Source of the DNA: Ichthyophis bannanicus
Lineage: Eukaryota; Chordata; Amphibia; Gymnophiona; Ichthyophiidae
Reading direction: 5' to 3'
Length of the DNA: 64,000 bases
Assembly (NCBI GenBank): GCA_033557465.1
Contig: CM066035.1
Location: 245,476,869-245,540,868, forward strand
Notes under the pieces: generated by a model
The model's database searches: none
What the model saw: only the letters and a program-made list of their open reading frames with translations
Told to the model about the DNA's origin: nothing
Shown here: piece after piece, positions 10,882 through 23,821 of the stretch
Layout of the letters: the number at the start of each line of letters is the position of its first letter
Position numbering within the stretch: the stretch's first letter is position 1
Translations under genes and position numbers: made by a program

Positions 10882-12310
10882 TAGATATGTCTCTCTCCCT
10901 TGGGAGTTTACAATCTACTGTAGCTGCATACAATTTGCCTTGAACTATTACTGGCTGAGCATGAGGTATATACAAATAAATTCCCTTTTATGGATTGCAA
11001 AAATGGTTAAACACAGGAAACAGAGAGTAGGACTAAATAATCAGTTATCTGTATAAAAAAGGGTACAAATAGAGTGCCGTAAGGATCTGCACTGGTCCCT
11101 GTGTTGCTTTTTAAAAATGATCTAGAGAAAGAAATGAATGAGGTGATCAAATTTGCAGATAACAAAATTATTCAAAGTCATTAAAACAGCAGAGCATTGC
11201 AAGGATTTGCAGAAGGTTCTTGTGATGAGAGAGGACTAGACATCTAAATGGCAGACGAAATGTAATGTGGAAAAGCGCAAAGTGATGCACCTAGAGAAAA
11301 ATAAGGCCCAAAATGCTGGGTTAGGAGCTGCCATCCAAGAAAAAGATCTTGGAGTCATTGTGGACAATAGGTTAAAATTTTCAGCCCAGTTTGCTGCAGC
11401 TGCTAAAAAAACCAAATAGACTGTTAAGTCAGGGCCATACAAGAACTGTGTGAGCAGAACGGCCACCCAGGGTGTAAGTACAGAAAGCATGCCAATATTA
11501 TTACTGGGCTTCCAGGAGGCTCAAAAAGAGTGAGTTACTGCATGTGGTTGAGGCGGAGAGGGGCACCATCTTTGTTGGTCGCACAGGGCGCATTTCTAGT
11601 TTGGTACGGTCCTGTGTGAAATATTAGTCGAAAAGGGATGCAGAACAAAACTGAGAATATAATTTTGTCTCTGTATAGGTTACTGGTGTGACTATACCTA
11701 GAATATACTATGCAGTTCTAGTTGCCGCATTTCAAAAACGATATAGTGGAACTAGAAAAGCATCAGGGAAGGGCTACAAAAATAGTAGAGAATGGATCAC
11801 TTCCCTTATAAAGAGAGGCTAAACAAGCTAGGACTCTTCCGCTGGAGAAAAGATGACTTAGAGGGTATATTGAAAAAGTTTATAAAATCATGAGTGGGGT
11901 GTACCAGTTAAAGAGGGAATATTTATTTAACCTGTTAAACATCACAAAACATGAGGACACTCCATAAAAATGACGACCAGCAGATTGAAAATTATAGAAT
12001 TTTATTTCATGCAGCACATAATTGAGCTGCGGAATCTATTGCCAGAGATGTGGGCAAAGCAACTAACACAGTGGGATTCAGAGGTTTGGAAAAGCTCCTG
12101 GAGGAGAAGTCCATAAAAATGTATTAGTCTGGTAGACTTGGGAGAGCCATTGTTCATCCCTGGAAATGAGGTATGAGAAATAGCTGTATCTTTTTGGGAT
12201 CTTCCGGGTACTTGTAACCCAGGCAGGCCACTGTTGAAGACGAGATACTGGCTCAATGGACCTGATCCAGCATGGCTCTTCTTCTATTCTTAATGACCTA
12301 TGCATGGATT

Positions 12311-12786
12311 GTAAGGCTTACTACCTGCCCATTCCCCATGCATTCCTCCTCCCCTTAACAACAGTTAACACACTGTAATACCTGCATCAAACAGCTCACA
12401 CAACTTAGTAAACAGGTCCCTATAGGTGAGATTCACATAACATATTAAATATAGGAAAGAGAAGGCAAAATCTGTGGAACAACAAATGTCTTCAGACTAT
12501 TTCAGGTAGGTCACTTATTCTTTGCTATTTCTTTCTTTACCCATGTCCTAATAAGGAGAACAATCTTCACAGCCTTTTATCCAAATAAATGGCCATGAAA
12601 ATTGCCATTCTCGGCCTGTCTAGAAGTAAGTGAGGGCTTCCTCCGCTAGGTGTTTTTATGTGGATAGAGGAGACATTCCTGAGGTCTGGAGAAGGTGATG
12701 CGAGTTTCTACCATCAGCCTGCAGCTGGCTACTGCATGTTACTGGGAGAAGGTTGTTTTGGAGTGAACTTTGGCTCTCTCATCAGC
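12311..12786. other. no feature recognised
   Basis: Nothing assignable between the CR1 3' end and the next MITE-like repeat. Confidence 0.4.
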
Positions 12787-13121
12787 AGGTCTTACTAAAG
12801 CACGCTAAGAGGTATCATGGGGTTAGTGTGCAATATCAGCGCTGCGCTAGAGAGTAGCATGGGGCCCACGCTAAAAACCTCATGTTAGGGTGGGCATTAG
12901 TAGCCCTGCTACTACCAGTGCTTGGTACAAGTTCTGCGGATGCAAGTAATACCACCTCAATGAGTGGCGTTAATAGCTCCCCCGGCCAGTTTACCACAGT
13001 GACATACGGTAACAGCAGGGGGATGGATGCAGCCATCCCCTGCAGTTAGCTCATAGCCCTGCGCTACTAATGTGGCCCACACACATGTTACCAGCGCAGG
13101 GCTTAGTAAACATGCCCCTTA
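12787..13121. repeat. palindromic MITE-like repeat
   Basis: The left end CTTACTAAAGCACGCTAAG is mirrored by GGGCTTAGTAAACATGCCCC at the right. An ACCACCTCAATGAGTGGCGT block near the centre is itself a near palindrome and recurs in the related repeats at 10.7 kb and 40.9 kb. No coding potential. Confidence 0.5.
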
Positions 13122-14685
13122 ATGTGCTTTTCCTGGTTGGTTTGATCACTCACACCTGTTCTGCAATTTCCAATTTTTCTTTTGGGGGCTATCTTGCTTC
13201 AGATCATATTCTGTGCATGAAAATTGGCCTTGTTTGCCTCCTTTATTAGAGCTTGGTCCTATACTGCTCTAGCAAGTAAGACCTCCATGTTACTGACACT
13301 GCCCAATTCCTGTTTGGGTAAAATAAGAGAGGTTTATATGAAGAACCAATAAATCTACTTTTTGTGATTTCACCCCTGGTGGGAGTCTTGCTCTGTGATT
13401 TTGCTTTGGATCTGTGCTTGCGAGTTCTCCTTGGACTTTTCTTTTTTCCCTGCTCAGTTCCTGTTACTCTTCAGGATGACATCCTCATCTCTTCTTTTTG
13501 ATACCAGAGATGCTCCATCCTTCAGCTCTTCTTGCTTCATCTTTGGACTAATGTCCAGCGCTCCATCCTGGGGTCCCTCCTACCAATGAGATTCGTTACA
13601 GGCGGGTCAGGGAAATCACAGACTTGAATTTCAAGTGTACTTGTGATATTTTCTTGCGCCTTTTTGCCGGCACAAAACGTAGATAGTTTCTCTTTGAAAA
13701 TAGCCTACGAAATCTGATGACTAAAAGTCCAAGGACTTTGCACCTGCAATTTGTATAAGCAAAAGTTTTGTAGGAATATAACATGCTGAGATTGGAACTA
13801 ACCCATTCTCCACTCCCACGAATGCCTCCCCTTAATCTTATGCTTGTTGTGGAAGCTGGCATGCACTTTTAGAGGAGCAGAGAGAGCAAACAGCTTAGTA
13901 AATTGTCCTTCCTATTCTTACAACGTGGAGGAAGTTCGGACACTCCGAAATAGGATAGTTTGTAAGCAGTTTGTCAGAAAAGACCCTAGCATCATCAGTG
14001 TTTAATTTTTCATACTACTGATGATATCCTTTGAATAAAAAAAAGCATCCTATTGACTTGGAAAATCCTCTTGACCTAAAGAGTTAAAAACTAAGTAGCT
14101 CATAGTTGTAAATCTTGTGATTGACCTACATCTCCTCCTTCTTTGGAGAGTAATTAAGACAGCAGCAAAGGATGACCCATGAAAAATGCCCTGGAATGCT
14201 TATTAAAGCAAGCTGTCAGGAAGTCAGTGTTTTTTGGATCACGTTCACTAATGGATTTGCAAGGGATGGAACCTTAATGAAATAAAAGAGCAAAGGCAGA
14301 TTTTCTAGCTCTGAGGACAAGCAAGTTTAGAAAAACTCTTGCTATTGAGAGCAGCTTTCCATTCCCATTAGACGGCGTAGCCCTGGAGAAAAAAAAAAGG
14401 CAATACAATTCATGCTTAGAAAACACAACCTGCGTCAGCAACATTCGGTAAAAAATAAAATATAGGTAAAATGATGCCAGATACCTCACTCATGGGCACA
14501 TTTCTCATAGATACAGAGAAGATAATTTTATTTCATAGTGTCTAGGCAGGGAAGATACTAAGATACATATCTGGAGCCTATTTTAAAAAGAACAGTCAAT
14601 CCAAAGAATACAAACTCCAAATATTTTACCTTTAGAAACAGAGAAAAAAAAATGACAGCATACAGCCTTTCCTTCCATTCCAGCT
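13122..14685. other. no gene recognised
   Basis: No recognisable coding or repeat structure; the open frames are short and without motifs. Confidence 0.4.
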
Positions 14686-15290
14686 AAGCTTTACAGTCCC
14701 TTTTTTCCCTTAGAGATTCTTTGTGCTTGGTCCATGCTTTCTTGAATTCAGATGCAGTCCTAGTCTTTAGCATCTCCATTGGGAAACTATTCCATGCATC
14801 TACCACTCTTCCTGTAAAGAAATAAATTTCCACATATTACTCCTGAATCTATCCCCTTTCACCTTCATCCTATGTTCCCTTGTTGCAGAGCTTTCTTGCA
14901 ATTGAAAGAGGGTTGCCACCTGTGAATTTATGCCATGGAGATATTTAAACCGCTCTATTATATCACAACTCTCCCGCCTTTCCTCCAAAGTATACATATT
15001 GAGATCTTTGTCCCCATATGCCTTATGACGAAGACCACTGATCATTTTCCTAGCTTCCCTCTGCACGGACTCTGTTTATTTCCTTTTGAGGGTGTGGTCT
15101 CCAAAATTGCACACAGTACTCCAAATGAAATCCCACCAAAGAGACATAAATATAGGGATACTATCACCTCCTTCTTCCTGCTGTCCATTCCACTCCCTAT
15201 GTACTCAAACATCCTCCTGGCTTTTGCTGTTGCTTTTTCTACCCCAAGATTCCATTCTTCTTTTGTGGACAGAAGTACTTCACCCCTTAT
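14686..15290 (-). mobile_element. CR1 LINE, 3' fragment
   Basis: Minus-strand translation of 14,800-15,066 gives MISGLRHKAYGDKDLNMYTL, RRESCDIIERFKYLHGIN and a TREHRMKVKGDRFRSNMWKF block. This is the C-terminal region of CR1 ORF2 and matches the copy at 43,490-43,730 nearly block for block. An upstream piece to about 15,285 encodes the preceding region. It is 5'-truncated with a few stops. Confidence 0.85.
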
Positions 15291-16181
15291 AGGGAGTCAT
15301 TCCAGAACATGAATAAGGGGTTTGTATGTGTGGTGGGAACATTTATATGTGCTGAAAATGTCCCAGACTGTATTCTGAAACACTGACATGCGCGTCTACG
15401 GTGCTAGCACGGGGATCTCAGAACATGGGTGGGAGAAGGCGGAACAAGGGCATGGTCAGTCACAGAGATATAGAAAGCATATTCAGGAAAGGCCTGTGTA
15501 CATACTAAATGTTTCCCAGATACGTTCACGTTATTCCTGCTGAAACATGGTATAAGGCTAGGACTTGGAAAAATTCTGCTGTTCTCTGCAATGCAGCCCA
15601 TATTGAGGAATGGTTGTGCCAAGTATGTCATGAAATGGTGCGACTGCAGTCTGGGAAAAAAAACAAGATGTAATTGTAAGATACAGGGAGCAGAGGTGAG
15701 GGAATGTTGTAAGGTATAACACGTTAATAAACACCCTTACAGAAATATTAAGAAGAGCAATAGTGTTATGCAGGCTATGCACAAATGTGCTGTTTGTGCT
15801 AAAGGAGCCAATCAATGGGACCCTAACAAATCCCATTGTTCAGAAAAATGGGACTGCTGATGCAGGGATAGTATGGGAGTGAGTAGGGAAAAGGATTCTT
15901 TTTTGAGTGAGAAATGGAAGTCATATTTGTCGTCCTAGTACCCCATGTGATTATATTATGTCATAGCTGTTATGTATAGGTTCAGGGAATCTTTTTGCAA
16001 AATTATGTTTTTGTGACAGAAAGGGAGGGTGTGTGTTTATGTGGTTTGAGGGTTGAGGGATCTGGTGTGCTCATCTGCAATTCAGGAGGGACACGAAAGC
16101 CTGGCCAATACCTGGACCTTATGGATTACTGCAGTGTCACTGGGTGCCAGTGTGATTGGGAAGTCAAACTCAGAGAGGGTT
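15291..16181. other. no feature recognised
   Basis: No coding motif or classifiable repeat seen. Confidence 0.4.
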
Positions 16182-16405
16182 TACCATAGCTAACTGTGAA
16201 AACATATCCCTGTCAATGCTAAAGGACCCTCAGAATAAGGACTTTCAACAGTGAAAACAGCACTAATGCATGCCCGTAATGCACATTTTGTAGGAACAAT
16301 GACATTACTATTGAGTATGTATCAGTGTTTTCACTGCTGAATGCCCGTATTCTGATGGTCCCTTTTATTGATAGAGATATGTTTTGACATTTAGCCATAG
16401 GGAGC
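16182..16405. repeat. short foldback repeat
   Basis: Left arm (about 16,182-16,260, containing AAAACATATCCCTGTCAAT and AACAGTGAAAAC) is mirrored by the right arm (about 16,330-16,405, containing GTTTTCACTGCTGAATG and ATTGATAGAGATATGTTTT). The arms are about 77 bp with scattered mismatches, and the spacer is about 70 bp. No coding frame. A non-autonomous DNA transposon is likely. Confidence 0.6.
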
Positions 16406-16844
16406 CTATGCTGATTCCTTCTGGATCATTTTATATAGGGTACTCTAATAAGATAAGATATTGTTGGCAGTGTGATAGAGTAGCCATACATCCACTGTGC
16501 CTGGCACTGGGAGACACGACTGATGTAGTGCCAACATTCCCCAGATTGTCCCATGCGACCTACACCCCTACCCAGGCCAGGATCAATGAGAGCTATGTGA
16601 GTGCTGATATATCTGGAGTCTGGCTACTTGGTGGGATGGCACAGGGATCCCCCCTCCCATGCCCACACAGCCCTGACCAAGGGATAAGTGCAACAAAGCT
16701 GGCTGTGGGAAGGTAGACAGGGTTGCTCCACAAGTAGGGAATGTATACAGATTGACATATGCCACGATGAGACAGGTGTAGCTGCTGTGAGAAATGCCAG
16801 AACACAGATAGTTGGGCCTCAGATGCCACAGCCAGAAGGCCCTC

Positions 16845-17345
16845 CTACAACTACTACTGATCACTTGTATAGCACTACAAGGCATACGCAGCGCTGCACA
16901 GACACATGTAACAGATGGTTCCTGCTCAGCGAAGCTTACAAACTAGTCGAGACAGACAATACAGCAGCTGTGGACAGGATACATCCAGGGGGAATGGTCA
17001 GGAAACACAAGGGAGCTTAGGTGGATCAGATGCAGCAGCAGCAATGAAGTGAGCACTCAGCCTGGATATGAGAGGGGCCAGGGACGAAGCCTGATGTACA
17101 GACTCAGGTAGTTTGTTCCAGGCATAAGGAGCAGAAAGGTGAAAGGAGCGACATCTGGATATGGCAGTAGAAGAGAAAGGCACAGATAGGATCAATCTGA
17201 CAGAAGAGCGGGGTTCACGGGGAGTGGTGTAGGGAGAGATAAGAGGGGAATGGTACTGCGGAGCAACAGAATGAGTGCACTTATAGGCCAGAGGTATGAA
17301 ACGAGCATACATTTGTTGCTCAGCAATATTATGCATCCATTGTGG
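16845..17345 (-). mobile_element. L2-like LINE, 3' end
   Basis: Minus-strand translation of 16,998-17,336 contains SRCRSFHLSAPYAWNKLPES, the C-terminal APxxWNxLP block typical of L2/CR1-group LINE proteins. The non-coding 3' end (toward 16,845) includes a CGCTGCGTATGCCTTGTAGT block. It is 5'-truncated. Confidence 0.65.
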
Positions 17346-17734
17346 ACCTGCAATGTTAATTTGGGGATTTGTGCACTTAGTGAGGGTCCATTCCTAGCAG
17401 TTTGCGGCATGTTTGTAGATATGAGCAAGGCAGGAATCACTGGGGCCAGTTCCTAATGCCACGTACCATTTGATACAGGATCTGTCCTGACATACATGTT
17501 CCCATTTACATTCTGGTATTCCATATTGGAGGGGTGCACTGGGCTTACCTAGCACTTTTCAGGGCAGAAGGGGGACTGGTATATTGTCTAGATTACAGCA
17601 GCGGTCATTTCTAATTGGTATTTATGTCTAGTGTGCATCAGCAAACTACTGTCTGTGATGAGCAGCAGGGCTAGCCCAAGTGTATCCAGCACTCTAGGTG
17701 CCCCTGCATCAGGGCAGTTCAAGGCCTTACTGCT

Positions 17735-17960
17735 TCACTATAGTCCAGGATTTCCTCTTCCCTTCCTTACCTCTTATGTCCAGCATTTCCCCTCCCAGGG
17801 TGTACCCTCCCCATCCCTTGCCCCCTTCATGCTGTTCAGCATCTCATCTCCCCTTACCTAGCATCCACTTGCAAGCTGTCCAGCATCTCATCTTCCCTTC
17901 CCTACTTTCTTCCCATGGTGTTCAGCATCATATGCCCCCTCTTCCCTTTCCCCTGCTGTT
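17735..17960. repeat. degenerate C/T-rich minisatellite-like tract
   Basis: Repeated variants of the word (T)TCAGCATCTCATCTCCCCTT spaced about 50-60 bp apart, with CCCTTCC-rich filler. It may belong to the 5' region of a retroelement, but I cannot assign one. Confidence 0.4.
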
Positions 17961-18299
17961 GCCAGCACACTACTTCCGTTATCTCTATTTCTGTTCTGCT
18001 GCACAATTAAAATTGGCATAGCTCTTGCAGAGCAGGACAGAACTCTCTCATGCTACTTCAGTGCAATGGCAAGCCTTTCAGTACAGTTTGGCACTCACGT
18101 GCTGCTGCATGCCATCCCCTTTCCCTCTGATGCAGGCTTCCCATGGAAGGGGGTGGATGTAGTAGGGCTTGAATGAATGTCTGTACAGAAAAGCCTGCTG
18201 CTTACACTGAAGTAGCATGAAAGTGCTTCTCTCCTGCCACATGGGAGCCGCACTACTGCCTCCTAAATGCTCCTGCTCTAGGCAGACACCTAGTCCATT

Positions 18300-19700
18300 T
18301 ATTTTATTCATTTAACAATTTTTCTATACCGCCTTTTCATTTAATCAAGGTGGTTTACAATAAAACTTTAACTTATACAAAGAACTTGCAAATATCAGCG
18401 GTAACATCATAACTCAAAAGTGTTTGTATTGGCTCTTGTAACAACTATATACATCTTAACGAGGGCAATGGGATGTTTGAATGGTGTAGGTGTCATGGCT
18501 TGTGTAAATTGGCTTGTGGAGTGATTGGGGTGATTGGTGATTGGTAGCCTTTGTTGAATTGTTCAATGAATAGGGTGGTGTTGAGCAACTTTCTGAATTC
18601 TTTTATATCTGTTGTTGATCTTAGATTATTTGGGAGGACATTCCAAATAGCAGGGGCAGCAAGAGAGAAGGCTCGCATGGATGTGGATTTGTTGGTTCTT
18701 GTGAATAGACTAGGTGTTGGTATGTTGTTTTTGGTGCCGTTTGTCTGGTCGTTTGCTTGCTTTGGTTCTGAGTTCCTGTAGTATTCCTGCCAACATATTG
18801 TTTTTAATTTTGAAGATGGTGAGCACCGATTTATATTTTGACCGTGAAGAGATTGGTAGCGAGTGCAGATCATGTAGTATTGGAGTTATACGGTCTTGTA
18901 TTGAAGCGCTAGCAATAATGTGGGCAGTGGTGTTCTGGACTATTTGTAGGGGACGGGTGGTTTGTTTGGGTAGACCTTGGAATAGGATATTACAGTAGTC
19001 CAGCACAGGTGTAATGATGGCCTGGTATACTGTGCGGAAATGTTCTTTATTGAGGAGAGGTTTTAGTCTCCGGAGTGTTGCGAGTTTGAAGAAGGCTGTT
19101 TTGGATATCTTTTTGATATGTGGTTGGAGTGTAAATTGCTTGTCTAGAATCACTCCAAGATATCGGACTTTGTCTCTCATTGTAATCAATGTATTTGATA
19201 TGTTGATAGAAGTAGGAGGAATGAATGTGGAATCTCTCGTAATGATGATTGCTTCAGATTTTTTTATGTTGATGTTTAAATTGTTGTTAGTAAGTCAGGT
19301 TATTTCATGAATGCAGGTTGATATAGTGGTATTGTCTGGGGAGTCCAGTTGAATAGGGGTGTATGCCATGATATCGTCAGCATATATGGTATATTGTATT
19401 TGTTAAATATTTTGCATATAGGCTGAATATAGATGTTGAAGAGAAGAGCTGATAGTGATGAGCTTTGGGGAACTCCTTGAGTAGTACTGAAGGGTGCTGA
19501 GGTGAGGTTCCCAGATTTTACTTTCTGTTGTCTATCTTCGAGGTATGATTGGACTACAAGATACCATCATCAAATGGTTTCAATCTCCATTAGTTGCTTC
19601 AATAGGATGTGATGGGAAACTGTGTCGAAGGCGGATGATATATCGATAAATATAAGTAAGAAGCCCTGCTTTATCTCGTCTATTCCTTTGAATATGGCAG
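18300..19700 (-). mobile_element. L2-like LINE, 3' half
   Basis: The 3' end (about 18,300-18,370, minus strand) has the CTATACCGCC block seen in other L2-like copies. Minus-strand frames 18,493-18,873 and 18,710-19,189 encode VRYLGVILDKQFTLQPHIKK, a PVLDYCNILFQGLP block, a LHSLPISSRSKYKSVLTIFK block and a FSLAAPAIWNVLPNNLR block. Further upstream on that strand, IYADDI (YADD, about 19,367-19,390) and a FIDISSAFDTVSHHIL block (motif A, about 19,600-19,680) are visible. Endonuclease is absent. One or two frame breaks separate the pieces. Confidence 0.85.
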
Positions 19701-20214
19701 GGTTGGTCCTGCAGCCTGCTGTTCTATTCACCAGGCTACTCCTCTAGTCCTCCACACTGCTCAGGGTCTAACTGTTGCTCTGCATAAGATACCCAATTTG
19801 TAATCTGTCCAAGGCCTCCCAAAGGCAAATTATTTAACCATGTATGCTCCTAAGTATAAGAATAAGGCACGAATACAAGCTTAAAAATGGCCACCAATCA
19901 GAATCAAGAACAAAGAATGTTACCCAATCCTATGCCAGGAAGGCATCACATTAAAGAAAATCATTCTGTTTTGGCATTCAAATGGTCAAGTATAATGGTG
20001 TTCAATTTAAATATTTAAAATTGTTCTCTCTAACTGAATTCAGATGATTGACAATCACTTCATCACCAATGTTTTTCTTATATGATCTGTAACCCTCCAC
20101 TTATAGGGGCATAAAGAATCTGCATATTCAATTGTCTATGTTTAGCTGGATGACCTTAAATGCCCAGCTGATATGACCTACATATTAGTAATGGTCATAA
20201 CCACATAAATACTT
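19701..20214. other. no feature recognised
   Basis: No motif or classifiable repeat found. Confidence 0.4.
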
Positions 20215-20890
20215 GGAGGCCAATTCTGTTCAGGGCACGTCCGGACGTCCAGAATCTGGATGGGCCAGATTTGCACCCAATTAGGATCCCGCAGGGGCTA
20301 TATGTCCCCACAGGATCAGAATCGGGTGCAAACGGCTTGGACAGGCAGAATGTGCCCCAATTCCCGGTCTACTATATGTCCCAGATCATGCCTGGCTGGC
20401 CCAGCCTGGGGTCCTGAATGGAGCCGTGGTGCCGTTGCATCACGTCGCCATGGCACTGTGGATCCATGATGGAGCCCTGATCGCCAGCACCGCAAAAATG
20501 TCCTGTTCCTTGCCGCCCGACCCCCGATGGTCCTTCTGAGGCTGGGATCGGGCTGCAGGGACCCTCTTTCCTTTCTCACCTGCGCCTCAGGTCCCGACTG
20601 GGCTGATCAACAATGGTGGGGACTTATTCCACCTCCGAGGTGGTCCGCCGACCCCGGATGTACAGGGCCAATACTGGAAATCGGCCCTGTATGTCCGGGG
20701 TCAGGGTCCCACCTACTCCCCGCCTTTGCTCCTCCGGTTCAGCCCCTCCTGCCCCTGTCCAGAGCTCCCTGCACATCTCTGGAGTATGTGAGGGGAGCTC
20801 CTTGACTGGAATCAGCACCCTGGTGTTTAGTGGGGATATACATCCCACCCGGAGGTATACCCCCACTAAATGCAAATCGGAATGACTCCC
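20215..20890 (-). repeat. GC-rich unclassified repeat, copy B
   Basis: Inverted relative to copy A at 9626. The right end, read in reverse complement, begins TCATTCCGATTTGCATTTAG, close to the start of copy A, and again makes a hairpin: TTTAGTGGGGATATA pairs with TATACCCCCACTAAA. Shared inner blocks include CTTATTCCACCTCCGAGGTGG, GAGCTCCCTGCACATCT and AGAATCGGGTGCAAACG. It is much more GC-rich than its flanks. The long open frames across it are a by-product of GC content and have no motif. Confidence 0.5.
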
Positions 20891-21472
20891 AGAGGGGGGC
20901 ATATTCAAAGGCATTTACATGGTTTATAGAATTAGTGAAATTAGTGCTGAAGGACAGTAGCCAAGATTGTCATTGGCTTAACTTTAATTAAAAATGTACT
21001 TTAATACTGCACTGATCAAATCTAGATTTATAATCATGGCACCTGATGACCTAAACCTGTACATGGTTACTGAGTTACTGGCAGTTAAGTTACTTGAGGA
21101 CACCAAGAGGGTTTAGGAGGCGTTTCCAAAGTAGGAATAGGTCAAGGGAGAACACTAAGCAGGCATTTTTAAATAATCTAAAGTACATGTGTAGATTTTG
21201 CTTGAAAAAGTCTGTTTACAAAAATTAATCATTAAAGAAAAAGTATGAAACTACTTTTACTTTCATTATCACAGCAAAGCCCGAAGTTAAAAGACATCCA
21301 CAGGCTTTACAGTCTACACCGATACATCTTATTTGTCATCGACCATGTCTCTAGGTAAGTGTTGTCTTCAGTAGATGCCTAACTATGGGGAGATAATGTT
21401 TAAGACATTAATGACTTATACTACTTTTTTCGTGTCCAGTAAAAAAAATTCAAATCTCAGTATATAGAGAGC

Positions 21473-21640
21473 AGGGCTGCTCAAACCAGTCCTGGTGCTG
21501 CCACAATCAGTCCGGTTTTCAGAATATCCACAAGGAATACGTATGCAAGAAATATATATCCAGCATATGCAAACACATCTCTAGCATATTTGTTACAAAT
21601 ATCCTGGAGACGGCAGGACGGAGTTAGGAAAACTTGAAAT
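21473..21640. repeat. foldback MITE copy, diverged
   Basis: The CTCAAACCAGTCCTGGTGC start and a TTTTCAGAATATCCACAAGGA block match the MITE at 5241. The right half is eroded. Confidence 0.45.
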
Positions 21641-21975
21641 AGGTGATTGGGTGGGTTTCCAAAAGGTTTAACTGGCGAACTCCAAGAGATAGCCAATTAA
21701 ATATCTGATTTAACAAATTTTCCCTCACTGACCCAGTAAAGGCAAAAATGTCATGGCTTTAGGCAGGGCCAGTGCAAGGATATGGGGAGCCTTAAGCGAA
21801 CATCATTCTCAGCATTATCCCTGATCTAGCTCCTATTGCTGCCACTCTCCAGGACATGCGACGGCGGTCAAACCTTTAAAATGGCACTGAAGCACCAGAG
21901 TTACCGTCTCATTCCATAGATAGTCTTATAGCTTAGCCACGTGAGAATAACTTTATAAGGGGTGACCTAGTTTAC

Positions 21976-22292
21976 GGGGGTCTTTTACTAAAGGGCATTA
22001 GCTGACAACGTGTCTCCTGGCACGTGCTGCTGAATGCGCATTGGGATACGTGTTGTCAGCTAGCGTAGGGCCATGACAGTTAGTGCGGGACAATTCCCAC
22101 ACTGTCTAAACTCATGTTACAGTAGTGAGTGGGTGGGATAGGGGTGGAGAGTGGGCTCTGTGTTAACTCCTAGGGAAATGCTTTCCATGCCCCTGATAGG
22201 TGCAACACCACTGCATTAACTAACACCCCATAGTTTCAGCGTTGTTGGCGCATCTGGTACAACATCCTGGCACCCTTAAGTAAAAGGATCCC
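21976..22292. repeat. MITE with CTTTTACT-type ends
   Basis: The left end GGGGGTCTTTTACTAAAGG is mirrored by CTTAAGTAAAAGGATCCC at the right. Internal words (GTGTTGTCAGCTAGCG, CATGACAGTTAGTGC) recall the MITE at 10,459. No reading frame. Confidence 0.55.
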
Positions 22293-23510
22293 TTAGAGAG
22301 CAAGTAAGGTGTCTGCTTAGATGCTATTTTATAAAGCAATGACACAGAGGGGGAATAACCTGCACAGTGCAGCTCTAGAATGAGATTCCCATGGACTCCC
22401 CTAGCCCCCAGCCCACAAAATCAAATCCACATTGCACCTCAATATGGGTCAACATTCAATAGTATAGACAAACACACACCTCAAAAACATTATAACAAAC
22501 ATCAACACTACCACATCGTTCAATGACCCCTGCCCTGTCAGTTGGCTAAAATCAAAAGACAAATTCACACATATCTGTGAAATAGTTAACTCCTCTTTGA
22601 AACAAGGATACATGTCTGATGCACTCCAGCAGGCGTCTATCCGACCCATACTAAAAGCCACAAACGCCGACAAAAACTTGCCTAATTCTTATCGTCCTAT
22701 ACCAAGTTTACCATTCCTAATGAAGGTTATAGAAAAAGTTGTACAACTACAAATTCAGGACTTTATTGAATCAAATGCCCCCCAAGATGAGAATCAACAT
22801 GGGTTTCGTCCTCAACATAATGTAGAGACTCTTATGCTATCACTATTTGACAAGCTTATGCGTGGCCTGGACTCTGGTAAACAGGCTTCCATAATGATGT
22901 TTATAGACATAGTGGCTGCATTTCACAGCATAAACCATAACCTAATAAACAGGCTAAAACATATTGGACTGCAAGGAACAGTCATACAATGGTTTACTTC
23001 TTACCTAAATAACCGAACCCAACAAGTCCTCCTCAACTTTTTCTCAGAAACAAGGTATTCCCCAAGGATTTTCCCTTTCCACCCACCTGTTCAACATTTA
23101 CATGCAGCCAATCTGCAACATAGTTAATGTTATGTGTTTTGAATATCATCTATATGCGGATGATATCATGATTTATCTTCCAATGGATACTTCTAACCTG
23201 GACTACTCCAGAATAACCTCATGCATGTCAGAAATAACAAATTGGCTCAACACCCAAAATCTCAAAATAAACCTCAAGAAAACTGAATTGCTTTTTATCT
23301 CACAAAACCCAAACTTCACCTCCCCCAGTAAAATTTCCATACTAGAAACAGAAATAGAAGTCAAGGAGGACTACTAGATAAGACTCTAAGCATGATTCCA
23401 CACATAAAAGCAGTTACAAAAAGTATATACTTCAAATTGAGAACAATTCAGCGTCTCAGACTACTGTTAGAAGTCCACAACTTTAGAACAAACAGTATTA
23501 CGATCCCTAA

Positions 23511-23516
23511 TAACCC
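23511..23516. repeat. left flank copy TAACCC of the Tc1-like insertion
   Basis: TAACCC precedes the left inverted repeat and recurs at 25,460-25,465 directly after the right one. Tc1 elements normally duplicate only TA, so the longer match is unusual. Confidence 0.6.
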
Positions 23517-23821
23517 CAGTAGTGGCCAAAAAATTAAGGCAGGTATCTTTTTCTACAATTTATTGTTAAATAATGTACTGTAGAGATGTCACACGTGCTT
23601 ACTTATTTAATCAGCATGGCGATTAGTCACACCATGCATCTGGCATCCATTTTAGTTTATTTACACTCTGTAGTAGGTTTCTTGGATAAAGTTTTGAATT
23701 TTTACAATTAGGAAAAGATTGAAAGTTACATGTAAAATATACAATCAAGATGGTTAGAAAGTGTGATATTAATGACTTTGTAAAGGGGCAAGTTGTCACA
23801 CTCCATGCTGAAGGATATTTG

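Larger units (their letters stand above)
8690..12310 (+). mobile_element. CR1 LINE, long but interrupted copy
   Basis: Translated fragments follow CR1 ORF2 in order. An endonuclease block lies near 8740-8860. The linker (KSPVRESTGP-like region) is near 8930-9020. An RT entry block with NYRPVSLKSVP-type sequence lies near 9420-9460. After an interruption (about 9618-10,985), the DFLYGLNNQ-like region follows near 11,000, then KFADNKIIQ near 11,150, a VEKRKVMHLE-like block near 11,270, and the terminal region to the 3' end near 12,300. Numerous stops, frame changes and a missing segment show that it is an old copy. It matches the CR1 in the hAT element (54.4-57.6 kb) most closely. Confidence 0.75.

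Noticed and set aside
20260..20914. Several overlapping open frames of 70-96 codons on both strands
   Set aside because: High GC content of the repeat makes stops rare; no motif, and the same DNA is a repeated hairpin-rich element.
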